NCBI GenBank assembly: GCA_037576215.1
Contig: JBANDB010000014.1
Location: 62,001 to 126,000 of the forward strand
Reading direction: 5' to 3'
DNA length: 64,000 nucleotides
Source of the DNA: Armillaria gallica
Taxonomy: Eukaryota; Basidiomycota; Agaricomycetes; Agaricales; Physalacriaceae
Each line of letters begins with the position of its first letter. The stretch's first letter is position 1. The notes beneath the pieces were generated by a model, which saw only the letters and a list, made by a program, of their open reading frames with translations, was not told the DNA's origin and ran no database searches. The position numbers and the translations under genes are program-made. Shown here piece by piece: positions 24,229 to 36,579 of the stretch.

Positions 24229-25644
24229 CTAATAAGAAAGAGTTTCCACGATAGCATCAAACACCCGGAGCGCGTCAGGGATATGGAATTTCTCATATTG
24301 AAGTGCCACGGGAGTGCTATTAGTGCGTGGCATTAGTACGTGATATGATATGAAAGAAGAGAAGATGCCACTTACTCCCATCCCGTAACTCGTTTGACGG
24401 GCGCGTCGAGCTTTAAGAAGCATCGCTGCTGTACTTGCGCACAGATCTCGGCACCCACACCTCCCGTCATCCCGGCTTCATGCACCACTACCAATCTCCC
24501 TGTACGATTCACGCTCTCAACCACGGTCTCAATATCCCAAGGAAGTATCGTCCGCAAATCAATGAGCTCCACCTGAGCTTTGCGCAACGCGACAGGAGCA
24601 TGCTTCTCCATCTCTGGTGTTGGTGATGCGAGCATATGTATTGCGGCTTCGCAGTGATACACCGGGGTACCCCACGTCAACAACGTCAAATCTGAACCGG
24701 GAATAAGTGTTTCGGCACGTCCAACGGGAAGAGTGAAGTCGTCCGTAGGCACTTGCTCGATGGCAGAACGGTAGAGAATCTTAGGCTCCATGAAGATGAC
24801 CGGGTTAGGATCGCGAATAGCACTGAGAAGAAGACCTTTGGCTTGGATGGGAGATCGAGGGATGATGACTTTGAGACCGGCAGCACCCATAAAGAAGCCT
24901 TCGGGAGACTGAGAATGATAAAGCCCTCCATGGCCAACCGCCATAGTAGGTGCACGGACAGTGAGCCCGCCTACGTTATACGATCCACCGGAACGATAGC
25001 GGATCTTGGCAGCCTCGTTCACAAGTTGGTCAAATGCGGGGAATATGTAGTCGGCAAACTGGATCTCTGCAATGGCGGTGTGCCCCATCAGCGCCATGCC
25101 TATACCGAACCCTACGATGCCTTGTTCAGTCAAGGGGGTATTGAAGACACGTTCACGACCAAATTCCTCTGCTAGACCCTGAAGACCTCAACGGAAATGG
25201 GTAAGGAGAAGTGGTGCGGTCGCAAGGAACTCACCATTGTGCATCTGAACACACCACCGAAGGCGACGTCTTCACCGAATACAACAGCGTGGTCATCCTT
25301 TGACATAGCTACGCTAGATGTCGGTCGGTAGGGGTTCTCCACAGGGCAAGACTCTCGTACCTCATCGCGTCCCGGACAGCCTGGTATAAATTCATCTTGC
25401 GTGTCTCTCTGCCACCAATGATATTCCGCGAAGGTCCAGAGCCATCTTCGTCGGTCCACACGAGCCCAGGGGTGCGAATCGCCATATCTCGCGTAGGCCG
25501 GAGCAGCGATGATGTGGCTATTGAAGGTAGATGCCCGCCAGCAGGAGGTGGCTCCACCGCGGCTTCAGCGGAGTAACGTCGACAGAGTCGTCTACGTCGT
25601 GTTACACAGCGAGCTAAGGCATTGACTCTGGAGTTGGCAAGCAT
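24229..25644 (-). CDS. BCKDHB: Branched-chain 2-oxoacid dehydrogenase E1 beta subunit, mitochondrial
   Basis: Four exons (25361-25644, 25235-25313, 24376-25178, 24229-24316) encode 417 residues. This is the beta subunit of the thiamine-dependent E1 of the branched-chain 2-oxoacid dehydrogenase complex, which oxidatively decarboxylates the 2-oxoacids of leucine, isoleucine and valine in mitochondria. The first about 25 residues are arginine-rich, fitting a mitochondrial targeting peptide. Family motifs include [83 protein letters not shown] and [13 protein letters not shown]. They match the BCKDH branch better than pyruvate dehydrogenase. Introns are phase-consistent and the total exon length is divisible by three. 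The gene is divergent from the CreC-like gene, with about 145 bases between the start codons. Confidence 0.92.
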
Positions 25645-25789
25645 GAGGGAAGATGATGGCGAGAGTGAAGAAGATCCGAGCCTGAAATCGTCATCAAGCG
25701 TGATAGCTAAGCAAATAGGTCCCTTGCTATTTGATCGTCTTTAGCCGAAGACCACCGTGTCCTCTAGCTCGTCGTCGCCGCCATCGTTG

Positions 25790-27916
25790 ATGGAGAGTGA
25801 ATCGACCTTCGTCGCTCCCGAGGGCGTGTACTCCATCATCGAGGAACATAAACCATTCTTCCTGGTCGCTCACATCAACGCCCCGGCTTCTCCCTTTCCC
25901 ACCCGTGTATCTACCATTGTTGTCCGTTATCCTGCCGCCAAACACGGCAGCGGTGCGCCTGGATTTGCTCAACTGCTCAGTGTTGGGAACAAGGACAAGG
26001 ACACGAAGAACGGGAAAGAGAAGGGCCGAGAGGATGGGCATAGTCAATCAAGCAGTGACACCGGGGACGACGACGGATCGCCCGCGTTGGGAGGCGCAGA
26101 GTTGCCAGTGAACCCAACGATACCCCACGAACATCATGCCCTGTTTTCGCATACGGGCCCTGCAAAGAAGAAGCATGTCGGGAGGCCAAAACATAATATC
26201 CGGACTACCTCCTCGACATTCATTACTCGTGCAGACGTTCCCAAGGCGCTACAGTCCAAGCAGGGAGACACGACATTTCTCTTCTATAACACTGGAAAGA
26301 GCTTTTTGTGGGTGGAGACTGGATCCAAGAGCAAGGTGCGTGGCTGGTTGACATTCACCTGTCCACCCTTCATTGACGTTATTGTACCCTTTGGACTTCC
26401 TCTAGGAACCATTGGCGAGAGTAACGTTCTCCGCCTTTCCAACTTGTCATGATGTAAACACTTTGACAGCTTCGCCCGAGTGTCTCGACGTGATTATTGG
26501 CTTTAGTACCGGCGATCTCATATGGTTGGGTAAATCATAGATATCACTCTGCCAACTGTATATTAACTTTGCCTAGATCCCATTTCATCCAGATACTCTC
26601 GCCTCAATAAACAGGTATTTTTGGTTCAATGAGTATCCTTCGATGCATTTACTCCATTTCACAGGGTTGTATATCAAACTCCCCTTGCACTGCCGTCCGA
26701 TGGGTACCATCTTCATCTACACTGTTTCTCGCATCACACGCAGACGGTACAATCGTCGTTTATGACAGAGAACGAGACGACGGGACTTTCAAACCACAGG
26801 AGCCTATAGCGCAGAGCGGCTCCTCGGGATCAGGGTCGCTACCTTCGTCAGACGATAGCACGTCGCAGAAAGATTGGGATCCTATGGATAACATATTTGT
26901 GACCATCCCGCCCTGGCATCCAGTGACCGGGGGCGCCGGGTTGAAAAACGAGAGGGAGAGGGAGAAGGCGGTTAAGAACCCCGTGAGCCATTGGAAGGTA
27001 TCCAGAAAGAGCGTCGTGGGTGCGTCATTTTGTTTACCATTCAATGTTTCCTATAACATATCCCGTGTAGACTTTACTTTCTCTCCTGATGTCAAGTATG
27101 TCGGTGCCATCTCAGAAGACGGGTGCATGAGGGTAATCGATGCATTGGCTGAACAGTAAGTGACAAATGCTGATGCATTGACGAGGAATAATTCTCGTCA
27201 GACTAGTCGACTGCTATGCATCCTACTTTGGTGCGCTCACATGCATTGCGTGGTCTCCGGACGGCAGGTTCATTTTGGTAAGTGTTCAGGTTCCCTCGAA
27301 CTATCGGAATTCTCATTCTACTGCAGACGGGTGGCCAAGATGACCTGTTGACTATATTCTCACCTTGGGAACAGCGTGTTATCGCGCGATGTCAAGGCCA
27401 CTCGTCGTTTGTAACTGCTGTTGCATTTGACGACTTGCGTTGTGACGGACGGACATACCGGTTCGGCAGCGTGGGCGAAGACAACAAACTCATCTTGTGG
27501 GACTTTTCGAGCGGCGCCCTTCATCGACCCAAATTCCAGGCAACTCACCATCAGCGAGTGTCAATGTCGTCTACCATTTCGCTTGCTTTCAAACGCGATA
27601 GATCCGCGCTGTATCTACCCTCGCCTAGTACCGAGGATAAGCCCTATCCCCGTTACCATCCTGCACCCTCGCGTAATGAGATCGCTGTCGTACAGCCTGT
27701 CTTGGTTTGTAGGTCTGTTTCTGGCATTGACCTTGCTCTGATGCTTGTTGCTAGGTGAAACAGGTCGAAGGCGAACTATTGGCAGACGTGGCATTTCTTC
27801 CGAGATCGTTAATGACGGCGACGAAATCTGGCCATGTCAAGCTTTGGATACGGCCACTTGCACTGCGACCACGCCATCCTCGCCGCACACGTACGATATC
27901 TATAGACATGGATTAA
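25790..27916 (+). CDS. creC: CreC-like WD40-repeat protein
   Basis: Eight exons: 25790-26335, 26406-26529, 26577-26614, 26665-27019, 27071-27155, 27202-27277, 27327-27704 and 27755-27916. They encode 587 residues. In Aspergillus the CreC homologue binds and stabilises the deubiquitinase CreB and takes part in carbon catabolite repression. The N-terminal part carries [19 protein letters not shown] and a low-complexity charged region. It then shows the conserved [14 protein letters not shown] segment and WD repeats with [66 protein letters not shown] and [15 protein letters not shown]. The start is the first in-frame ATG, preceding a conserved segment. It shares a short divergent promoter region with the BCKDH gene. 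Confidence 0.88.
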
Positions 27917-28055
27917 GCTTAAACATCGGTGTACCAATGTTAACTTATTTCTGTTTCTGTCGGAATTATATAACAGGACTTTGGTGTATCACATTATACT
28001 ACCCCTCGTTCCGAGGAAAGATAGAGCAAGAGAGGATACAAGATGAAATTTATTG

Positions 28056-29262
28056 CTACAGCTCGACCATCCACCGCGTAACATGACCTGCATCCAACAA
28101 CCCCGCCTCCCAGTACATGAGGAGTCGTTGTTCTCTCCATATTTCCAGTCCATACTGGTCTATGAATGCGACCCTCTTTGTGCTGTCTTCTACTAATCTC
28201 TCCGCCTCGTTATTGAGCGCATTTGCGTATTTCTCTGAGATGTTGACAACGGATTTGATCCTGGCCGGCGCACACATAGAGAGGATGCCAGTGAGAGAGA
28301 CAAGGAGTGGCGTAGAAGTGCGCAAGGGAAGGGAACATAAAATGAATTCCTTGCTCATCCAGGCTATCTGAGGCGACATGGCCGTGAATTCGATCGTTGC
28401 CGTACTTCCAGTAGTGAGAGACTTGATGAACGAGGCGAAAGATGCCTCAGTTTGAGAGTGAGGGATCACGTCGAGGTGAAGTGTTGAGGGGTTTTCGGAT
28501 AACAAGAGCGGAGGAAGACCTTTCTTCCAAGTTCAAATCAAATGTGCGCATATAGCCAGAGATTTGTCACCTTTAGAGGCCTATAACTTATCAGTCTACC
28601 AAACAAGAACTGGAAGTTACGGTGCCTACCACGGAACAGAGAAAATGTCCCTTCAAAAGCCACGCCATTGTCCTGGTCGTCCATGCCGGTTCGATGTCCA
28701 GTCCAATTCTCCATCCGTGCACTTTCAAGCGTTCACGAAACATGTCCGATAAGTCCTCTCTAGGATTACGCAGTTCGATAACTCCAGCCTTCACCTTCTC
28801 GACCAGAGCACTCAGCGAGAGTTCCATTCGCCGATCCTTCCAATTGACTCTGTATTTGATTGACTGTGAATGGTTCCGTGTTGGAATGACGACCGTCGAG
28901 AGAGCCTGAAGGTGAGAATTTTCTTTGCACTTGTACGGTCGCTTCGATGCGGAGAATGTCGCGACAAAAAGCAGAAGACAAGGTACAAGCAAAAGAGAGA
29001 GCAGGACATATCGATTCTGGAAGCAATATTCGGTGGAGAAGACGCGTTGAAGAGAATTTGTGTGGAGAAATTTGTGAAATTTCAGGTATTCATATTGATG
29101 AGAAGAGGTGAACCCAGAAATCGCGTCCATTGATAACAGGTCCAAGCGAAAGGCTAGCATGGTGATTGGAAACCTTAGGTTGACGTGATGCTGGACTTCC
29201 CGCAGAATAGTCATCATTTCCACGCAAAAGCCGTCTGAGGAGGAGCTGACGCTAGGAAGCAT
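28056..29262 (-). CDS. Membrane protein of unknown function with a 10-nt microexon
   Basis: I propose three exons: 28630-29262, a 10-base exon at 28571-28580, and 28056-28519. They encode 368 residues, and the lengths add up to a whole number of codons. One hydrophobic segment lies around residues 85-105 (RYVLLSLLLVPCLLLFVATF). The rest is soluble and rich in charged residues. The microexon (VASK) bridges LLKGHFLCSV and GLPPLLLSENPS, with a TTATAG acceptor before it and a GTGACA donor after it. The ATG is supported by a decayed relative at 42259-42591, which keeps an ATG at the same place. Another partial relative lies at 32452-32850. No known domain was recognised. Confidence 0.5.
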
Positions 29263-29640
29263 AGTGGTGGTAAGAAGAGGGAAGAGGCTGGCGGCTGCGA
29301 GCCTGTGTAAATTATGTAAAACTGACAACTGAAGTGAACGATCCCGTGACATATAAAACCTGACTACGACTCGAACCACCACGATTTGACCACACTACAA
29401 CTATCAGATATCTGATATTGTACTCGTAGTTGAAGCACTGAATTCCTAGTGGGTACCATATCAAATGTACCGTAAGTACTCTAGTTGCTCGGCTGTTTGT
29501 GCTGTCAACCCTTTTAATTCAGGTTTGCTCTTACTTTCTCTAGCCCATTTTACGACGACTCTGAACATTCCTTACCAAAAAGCCACATCTCATAGACACG
29601 CTCAAAACTCATAAAAATTTCGTCGAATCGGTGTTTAATT

Positions 29641-31170
29641 TAGCCCTTTCGCTCTTACCCGTCGTGCTTTCCGCAGTCCTTTGACTGCATTCCCAACGTC
29701 AGAAAGTACGTATTTTTCTGTGATCTACGCTCTGATTCCACACTCACCCATTTTTCAAATCTCCTGGCCAGTGCAGCGGCTGCTGAAAGGGCGTCTCTCG
29801 CTTCGCGCGCCGCAGACCAGCCTCTTACTCTATCCAACTCCGACTGGATCTGGACTGGAGAGGAGGCCAGTGCAGGAGAGAGCGCGCCCATCGGTCTTCG
29901 TCCCTTCCGCAAGACTATTCCCCACAGACCCCCCCCAAGTGCCCGGTATACGCGACTATCCTCATTGCTACGTATGTTCGGCTTTCACGATCATTTCCAA
30001 GACTGTCCTAAGAAAAATATCCAGTGACGACCTCCACACTCTGTACGTCAACGGTGCAGAGAATGGTTCAGGAGCGTCCTTCTCAATGGCGCAGGTGTAC
30101 ACCGTCGCCCTCAACCCAGAATCTTACAACGCCATCACCGTCAAGGGCACCAACACCGGAGGACCCGCCGGTCTGATTGCCACTGTCCTCGTTGACTACA
30201 CTGACGGCACCACCGAGACCTTTGTCACCGACTCGTCCTGGAAGACCCTCAAATCCGTCCCCAGACTGGATTCGCGAACCCGAGCTTGGACGACTCAGTA
30301 TGGATTGCAGCGGTCAGTCAGGGCAAGGAGGGTGTATCCCCCTGGGGTCAGACCGCGCTTCCTCCTGCGCTTGATATGACGCAGAACAACTGGATTTGGA
30401 CCAGCGAGACCAACTTGGCAGGGAGCGCTCCGGTTGGATATAGGGCGTTCAGGAAGACAGTCACTTCGCCATACGGCAAAGGGGCGGTGTGTGCGAAGGT
30501 AGTCATCGCTGTGTAGGTTCTTTGTTCCTTTGGCTGGCAGGGGTAATTGATCAAACTTTTACAGCGATAATGCGTACACTCTGTATGTCAACGGCCGGTC
30601 CCTCGGATCGGGCAGAGACTTCCACACAGCCCAAGCATACTCCGTGCCTCCAAGTTGGCTGTCTGCCGACCGGAACGTCTCCGTAGTCGATGGGGAGAAC
30701 ACTGGTGGTCCGGCTGGTGTCATTGCTGCCATCCTGATCGCGTATAACGATGGGACTTCGGTTTCTTACATCACGGATACCACCTGGAAGGCGTTCACCG
30801 GTCTTCCTGCTGGTTTCCAGCTCCCCGCAACCGACGATAACACTTGGAGAGGTGCTACAATTGTGGGTGATGATGATGATGATGAAGGTCTGGATTGGTG
30901 ACCCGCAACACGCCTCGTAGTGGGCGAAGACGCGGGGGTACAGTACTCTACTGCTATGTACGACTGTACCGCTACTCGTTGTGATACTAATCTACTTGTC
31001 AACTCTGTGGTATGTAAAACTCTCGGGTAAAATCTATGTAGCTTTTTGTGTTTAAGGTGTCTATTCTTCGTTGCGTAAATCATTGTCTAGGGAAAGAGAG
31101 GGAATAAATAAAGCTACAATTGTGGGCAAGTATGGCGGTGCTCCTTGGTGAGTTATTACCGTTCCGCCTG
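29641..31170 (+). pseudogene. Dead copy 4 of the secreted two-module gene
   Basis: This is a decayed copy of the genes at 1634-2981 and 43349-44684. It lacks the first exon and promoter, starting at the boundary of intron 1 and exon 2. It has a one-base change of frame in the signal peptide, a lost acceptor (CAG replaced by CAA) before the third exon, a frame change in a C-rich run near 29930, another in module 1 near 30255, and frame damage in module 2. Module 2 is also interrupted by about 245 bases between two copies of a 14-base sequence (GCTACAATTGTGGG at 30854 and 31113). After the second repeat the last codons and the stop of the family reappear. Confidence 0.85.
30854..31126. repeat. 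Insertion of about 245 bases flanked by 14-base direct repeats
   Basis: GCTACAATTGTGGG occurs at 30854-30867 and again at 31113-31126. Intact copies of the host gene contain it only once. The DNA between begins with a TGA-triplet run and has no similarity to the gene. This fits an insertion with a target-site duplication, or a tandem duplication followed by divergence. No terminal inverted repeats were seen. Confidence 0.6.
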
Positions 31171-32451
31171 CGTAGCACCCGTTACAACCGGATATCTTTC
31201 TTCGCATTCACGATAGGCATATACGGAGCTTACTTGTAGCTAATCTTCTATCTCGACTGCTTGCCTGTCAACAAATTAAGAGTCTGCCTAGGGGAGACTA
31301 GCAGGGACAGAAAAACACAAGGAAATCAAATTCATCAATAGTGTAATTTACGCGTCATCTTCTCACGTTATTGCTTTCCTTTGTTCTTGCTTTGTCCTCC
31401 CATTGTCTTGAAGTTGTCTCTCCGTTGCCAACTTCAGGATGGCATAAAATGCTTGATTTAGCTGCACCCGTTGATCAGCACCTCTTCAACATTACTGTCA
31501 TTGCTGTCCGGCAAAGTATTTTTTAATCACTGATGTGCAGTCTCGAGTTGTCCCACCGTTGCGCCGGATGTCATTGTTTTGTTTTTTCTATCGATGTCGT
31601 TGCAACGCTAGAGCTATACTGTGACGGAGGCGACGATCCTATGCGACAAAAACTGGATGGTTTGCAAGATAGAATGTATGCTGGATACTGCGTGCTGGTT
31701 CGTCTTTCTGCCGCTTTCTTCAGTCTCGCCGGATGAAGAGACCGCTTTTTAGATCGAGAGGCGGAAGGGGATAATAAATATCACGGATAATTGCTACTAC
31801 TACCCTACCTGCTACGACGTTTGCGCACGTGTATCAACCGAGCAGCGGGACTATTCTCAGGCACCATGTGTCAAGTTTTCTTCCCCGCTTATCAAAGCCA
31901 TGCAGGGGGATGCACGCTACGACCAACTCCTCCGAGCTGGAGTAGACGACGATCAAGCCCTTCGAATTCTCGATTGTCAAGAAGACGCCCCAGTCAAGAC
32001 GTTGCAGACGACATGTCGGAGGCCAATAGTCATACCTGCAAGACGTTCATGGCCTAGACACCAGGTTCCGATGATCCTGAAGAAGATGACATCTTCGTGT
32101 CCGTTTTGCGTATCGACCACGTCCTGTCAAATGTCCTAGAGATATCTGACCCGTCACAGTTACACGGAGACATGATTCTCTTTCAAGAGTAAGCGATCAT
32201 TCCCGATTGTTACGATTATTTCCCTGAACCGTTCTTTGATTTCAGAATTGTGCCGGAGTATCAGCTTGCACGGTATGGGTCGACGCTTTTGACCTGCCAG
32301 AGGGTCTGCCGGTTGACGACACACCTCTTCCCGACAAATTTTCAATGGTGTATAGTATAATGTCGACAACTTCTGGAACGTCTACGGACGACCTAGGATC
32401 TGAATCTGATCCTACGGACTCGCGTGAACTTGATTCATTAAATGTTACCCA
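31171..32451 (+). other. Degenerate region, possible remnant of a coding gene
   Basis: No intact gene is supported. Around 31900-32190 the plus strand has coding-like stretches in different frames (for example YDQLLRAGVDDDQALRILD and then DDIFVSVLRIDHVLSNVLE). They cannot be joined by clear splice sites. They may be a decayed gene. No family was recognised. Confidence 0.3.
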
Positions 32452-32850
32452 CTAGCACAAGTAAGCAAGCAAACACGTCGCATTAGAACAGGCGCACGGG
32501 TGTATGAATCGACGAACCTGCCCGCAATCGCAATGTGTCCGAGAGAGCATCTGTAGGAGGATACAGCCTGATACCTTCTCAACCAGCGGTTGGAGAGTCC
32601 CATTTGCTGGCCCTTCAAGTTCCGATTGACTGTGAACTATTACGCGTTGAAATGTCATCGTTCAAGAGAGCTTGAAGGTAAATACTCCCCTTAAGCTTGT
32701 ACACTCGCAGGATATCGTCACGAAATGCAGAAGGAAAGTACGAGCAGGAGAGAGGAGGCATATCGATTCTCAAACCAATATTGGGTGAAGAGGACGCGCA
32801 GAAGTGAATCTTTTGGGGAGGTGAATCGAGGGTCGGTTGGGACAGTTAAA
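32452..32850 (-). pseudogene. Fragment related to the microexon membrane-protein gene
   Basis: On the minus strand this segment matches the region coding for residues near the transmembrane stretch and after it in the gene at 28056-29262. It has many frame changes and stops. It lies next to an ExoX-C-like fragment, within the decayed part of the window. Confidence 0.5.
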
Positions 32851-32891
32851 CCTAGTCTCGTAAACCAGACTCAACGATCCGTATGAAGGAA

Positions 32892-33049
32892 GATGTGGTT
32901 GAGACTCGCTGTTATGAACAACAGTACCCGCCTCGTCCGACAGTCACGGAAACGGAACTCTCTTCTGGCTCAATTACAGCACTAAGGCAGCTGTTAGATA
33001 CCTGCCCCGCAGTCGGGCCAACGACCCCGGAGCATGGACCATTTTTTAA
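32892..33049 (+). pseudogene. Fragment of the ExoX-C-like gene family
   Basis: One open stretch of about 52 codons matches the middle part of the pseudogene at 5795-6449 very closely (for example ETRCYEQQYPPRPT and LRQLLDTCPAVGPTTPEHGP). Both ends stop abruptly, so it is a short duplicated piece. Confidence 0.75.
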
Positions 33050-33206
33050 GCAATAACAACCGCACCTGAAGATCCTTCGGAGGGTCATAGACGAATACGG
33101 AAGGGATTTGCCGCCGGAAGGCCCCAAAAAGGCGCTTAGTCAGCTCACGGTCCAGAACCGGGAGTTACCGGTACCCACAACCGCTCAGCCATCCGGGGCA
33201 ACGGGG

Positions 33207-33737
33207 CAATGTCTAGACCTGTGACCGGTCCCCGTACAGCTGACTTTGAATTCCCTTTGATGCGTTTAGGGATTTGCCGAATCCTAAAAAGGTCAGAACG
33301 CGGATACCATATTTGGGTTTTGGTGGTGCACCACGACAGCGACAACGCGTTTCTGAGCAGCTTCTTGACTTACAAGCGCCGTTCGTCTTCTTCTAAGTAT
33401 ACATTCACCTCTCACTGCTGATAACATCATGTATCGCTGCTGAAATCATCCATAAAGTTTAAAAGATCATCCAACAAGTACTGGTTTTGAATGTTGATGC
33501 CTAACAACATATCACTTATTAGAACGGTCCAAATAGCATGCAATTGGGGCAGGTATTGTAAAATATGATAAAAGCACAATTTTCAAAGGAATCCATGAAG
33601 CACTCATGCCAAAACGCGTTGTCGCTGTCGCGATGCACCACCAAAACCCAAATATGATATCCGCGTTCTGACCTTTTTAGGATTCGGCAAATCCCTAAAT
33701 GCATCAAAGGTCGACCGGTCACAGGTCTAGGCAATGT
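33207..33737. repeat. Near-perfect foldback (inverted repeat) with a 260-base loop
   Basis: The left arm (33207-33351) and right arm (33613-33737) are reverse complements over more than 100 bases with only a few mismatches. The left arm has one extra block of about 26 bases. Both contain GGATTTGCCGAATCC and a TTTGGGTTTTGGTGGTGCA stretch. The loop of about 260 bases has no recognisable gene. The high arm identity suggests a recent origin, or a DNA element that depends on the fold. Confidence 0.75.
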
Positions 33738-33864
33738 CGTCAATTACTGTTAACAGCCGGGATCGGCGGTCATGTGTGCGTGGCGTGGCGTGGCGGCGCT
33801 GTGGCCAGTGTCAGCGTGTTTGACACATCACAGGGGTAGTTCGATAGCTTGCACTCTTTTCCTT

Positions 33865-35312
33865 ATGTCTGAACCAAACCCTCCCTTCACCGACTTCCCT
33901 TCTGAGGGCCCCGCTTCTGTCGAAACTGCGAGCGGACTCTCCTCTCAAGACACTATTGCTCAGACCTCGAGTAGCGCGATAGATCGAGTGCAGGCCGACA
34001 GTGGAATGGTAGAAGGCTCAGTGGGTGGATGCGAATCGCGTTTGTGCGTTTTCAAGCTATCATCCTTAGTTTGCGCCGCTAATAACCATAGCGTTCAGGG
34101 TCATGCTTGAGCTCCTTGGAAATGAGAAGACATACTTCACAGCTCTGAGAGTTCTGCTCGTGAGTAACCTGAGAATGTCTCCAGACGAAACTGATTGACC
34201 TCTGGGGCAGAAATTCTTTAATGACTTGCGCGATCCGTCTATCATTCCCCGAGAAAAGGAGATCGTAGCCGGCGTACTCTCCCATATTGTCGACCTGCAT
34301 AAACACCATGGACCGCTGTCTGCTATTGGACCAGAGCAACTCGTTGTAGCATTCCTTGCAAAATTAAAGGACAGCAAGTTTCTGGACACATATCAGAAAT
34401 ATATGACCAACTATGCAATCACGGTTTATTGGTTTAACTACCAAATGGATAAAAACCCAGCGTTCAAACAATTGTTTGAGGTGAGCAGGGGCGGAAATGG
34501 TCGCATTTGCCTGCAGCTGACATTCCCTAACAGAAATACAAATCCGAGGCTCGTCTGGATATGAAAGACTATATCAGTCTTCCGTACTTCAAGCTCATGC
34601 GAGACAAGATGATATTCGAGCGATTGTCGAAGCATGGCAATGAACAGAAGATACTGGAGGTCGTGAATAGATTGAATGCGTTTCTAGAGGAAATTGACCG
34701 TGGCCCTGACTTTGCATTGGTCCAGTGGAAGATAAACCTTCACCGGGATATCGATGTCAAGTGGGACACGATTGTACGTGTATTATAATTGCGCCGCGAG
34801 GGTTCTCATATTACTTCTAGAATCTGGATTTGTTTAATCCCAAGCATTCGTTGCTTCACACTGGATATCTCCTGTGGTCGTCTGGAGGGTTATCTGCTTC
34901 TGTCCTGAAAGGGCTGCGTGTTTTTCTGTTCAACGACTGCTGTAAGATGCTCATCGTCACATCAGGATGTGGTACTTGTTCTCACTCTGTTCATCATAGT
35001 ACTTATGGCCAAATATACGAAGCACGGTGGTGTCTCGAAGTACCGTGTCCGTCGTAAGGTAGCTGATGTGTTGTATACTTGTTGTTGTATGCTGAAATTT
35101 TGACTTAGTTCATCATCCGTTTGGAAAAGATGACACTTGTCGACTTCGCTCCCATACCGAATCCAGAGATTCCCATGTTTCCCTTTACCATTCGTGATAA
35201 CTTTCGCAATAGAGAGTGGGTATTCTATGCAAGATCTGCCGCGATACGTTCGGAATGGGAGCAGAGGCTGCAAGCTGCACGTGATCGTGTGCTGTGCCGG
35301 AAGTTCAAGTAA
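33865..35312 (+). pseudogene. RhoGEF-like gene (DH-PH), apparently damaged and truncated
   Basis: The exons 33865-34039, 34092-34159, 34211-34480, 34534-34773 and 34821-onward join in frame. They encode a serine-rich start followed by a DH-type helical domain (VMLELLGNEKTYFTALRVLL, FLAKLKDSKFLDTYQKYM, NYAITVYWFNYQMDKNPAF, YISLPYFKLMRDKM). Such domains activate Rho-type GTPases by GDP-GTP exchange. A PH-like part follows (LRVFLFNDC, then KYTKHGGVSKYRV, REWVFYARSAAIRSEWEQRL). The PH part cannot be joined cleanly: the only donor-acceptor pair after FLFNDC encloses about 24 bases and leaves the wrong phase. The frame ends at 35312, and no convincing C-terminal CNH domain follows. I therefore call it damaged. 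An unseen intron could rescue part of it. Confidence 0.6.
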
Positions 35313-36579
35313 TAATTTGTGATATTGCAATTCATCGAACATTATGTCGTAATATCTTAGTTCAATAACTTGGGCCATTAAAATCTTCAGCTGGCTGCGC
35401 AATTTTGGAGTTGGCACTATCAAGGTCAACACTGTTCCGCTCCATTTGGTGTTGATTTGGGTGTACAACAGATCCCCGCTCTATCTCATGGAAAAATGTG
35501 ATTTCTTCAGAGAACCTTCAAGGGGACCAGCCGATGTTTTCAGAGGTTCATTGGTTGATTATTAGCGAACCAAAGCGACGTCAAATGTGATACTGGGATT
35601 TTGCCGTGCGGACTCTCTCAACTCACCGCCAGTCCAGATGATGGACGGAGCTCTGGCGAGATGTGAAAGATCAGAGGTTGGACCTATCAAAGCGGGTCCA
35701 CAAGGCAGAATAATGGCCCCCGGAACTATCTGCTGTGTAAGAATTACTGACGGAAGTTATCCAGTATCAATGATGAAGGAACTGGAAGCAGTATATCAAA
35801 TCAATACGGAATACCTAGTGCTGAGAAAAGAGCGGCTCGTGGTCGGGTCCTCGGAACGCACGGGGCGGTGACACCATAAGCAGGCACGCTGAAGCAACAA
35901 CAATGCTCGGCTTGAAACCCTTGAACAGATATTTAGAGATTCAATAAAGTAGTTATTGCTTGAATACCAAACATCCAGTGTCCATGGGCACCTTTCTTGC
36001 TACGCATTTTGAAAAGTGCAATTAGTACGTGCCAGGGGCCAACACTTTTGTGTGGCATTACCGAGTCCTACAGCCAAACATTATTGCCCATTAAGTATTC
36101 TACAAGACTACTTACTTACATTGTGTGTATCCATCTCGTAATATCTGATTCTGTATGTTATCACGTCTTGAGAGACTAAGCCGAACCCATTTTCTCTTAA
36201 ATCTCGTCTCATAACCTGTGAGAGAATCAAGAAGTAAAAATTCTGTAATGACAATACAAGTCTAATACAGAGCCTGCAAGATTAAAGACTCAAAGGTACC
36301 GAAAGCAATACTCTGGTCACAGCTCCCTTCAAATCCTTCGTCACTGCGCTATACCCTGGTTCATTGACTGGGTTCATTGTTACAGTGCGGCTATGCTTCG
36401 CGTCGCCCAGCCAGACGAAGCTGACATAAGATCTTTATTCTTGTGAGATACCCCCCTCGATGTTGACACGGACGTGGCGCAACTGATATGAGCATGTCGG
36501 ATGACGTCGAGATATGTAGGAAGTGAGATAGGGCCAGTGGTATGGACCGTTGTCGTACACCAGACCCCTCCTCCTCTGC
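35313..36579. other. Intergenic stretch, no gene seen
   Basis: A plus-strand frame at 35587-35871 has no recognisable motif. It could be a remnant of the 3' end of the damaged RhoGEF gene, but no similarity to a CNH domain was seen. Nothing else is supported. Confidence 0.4.
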
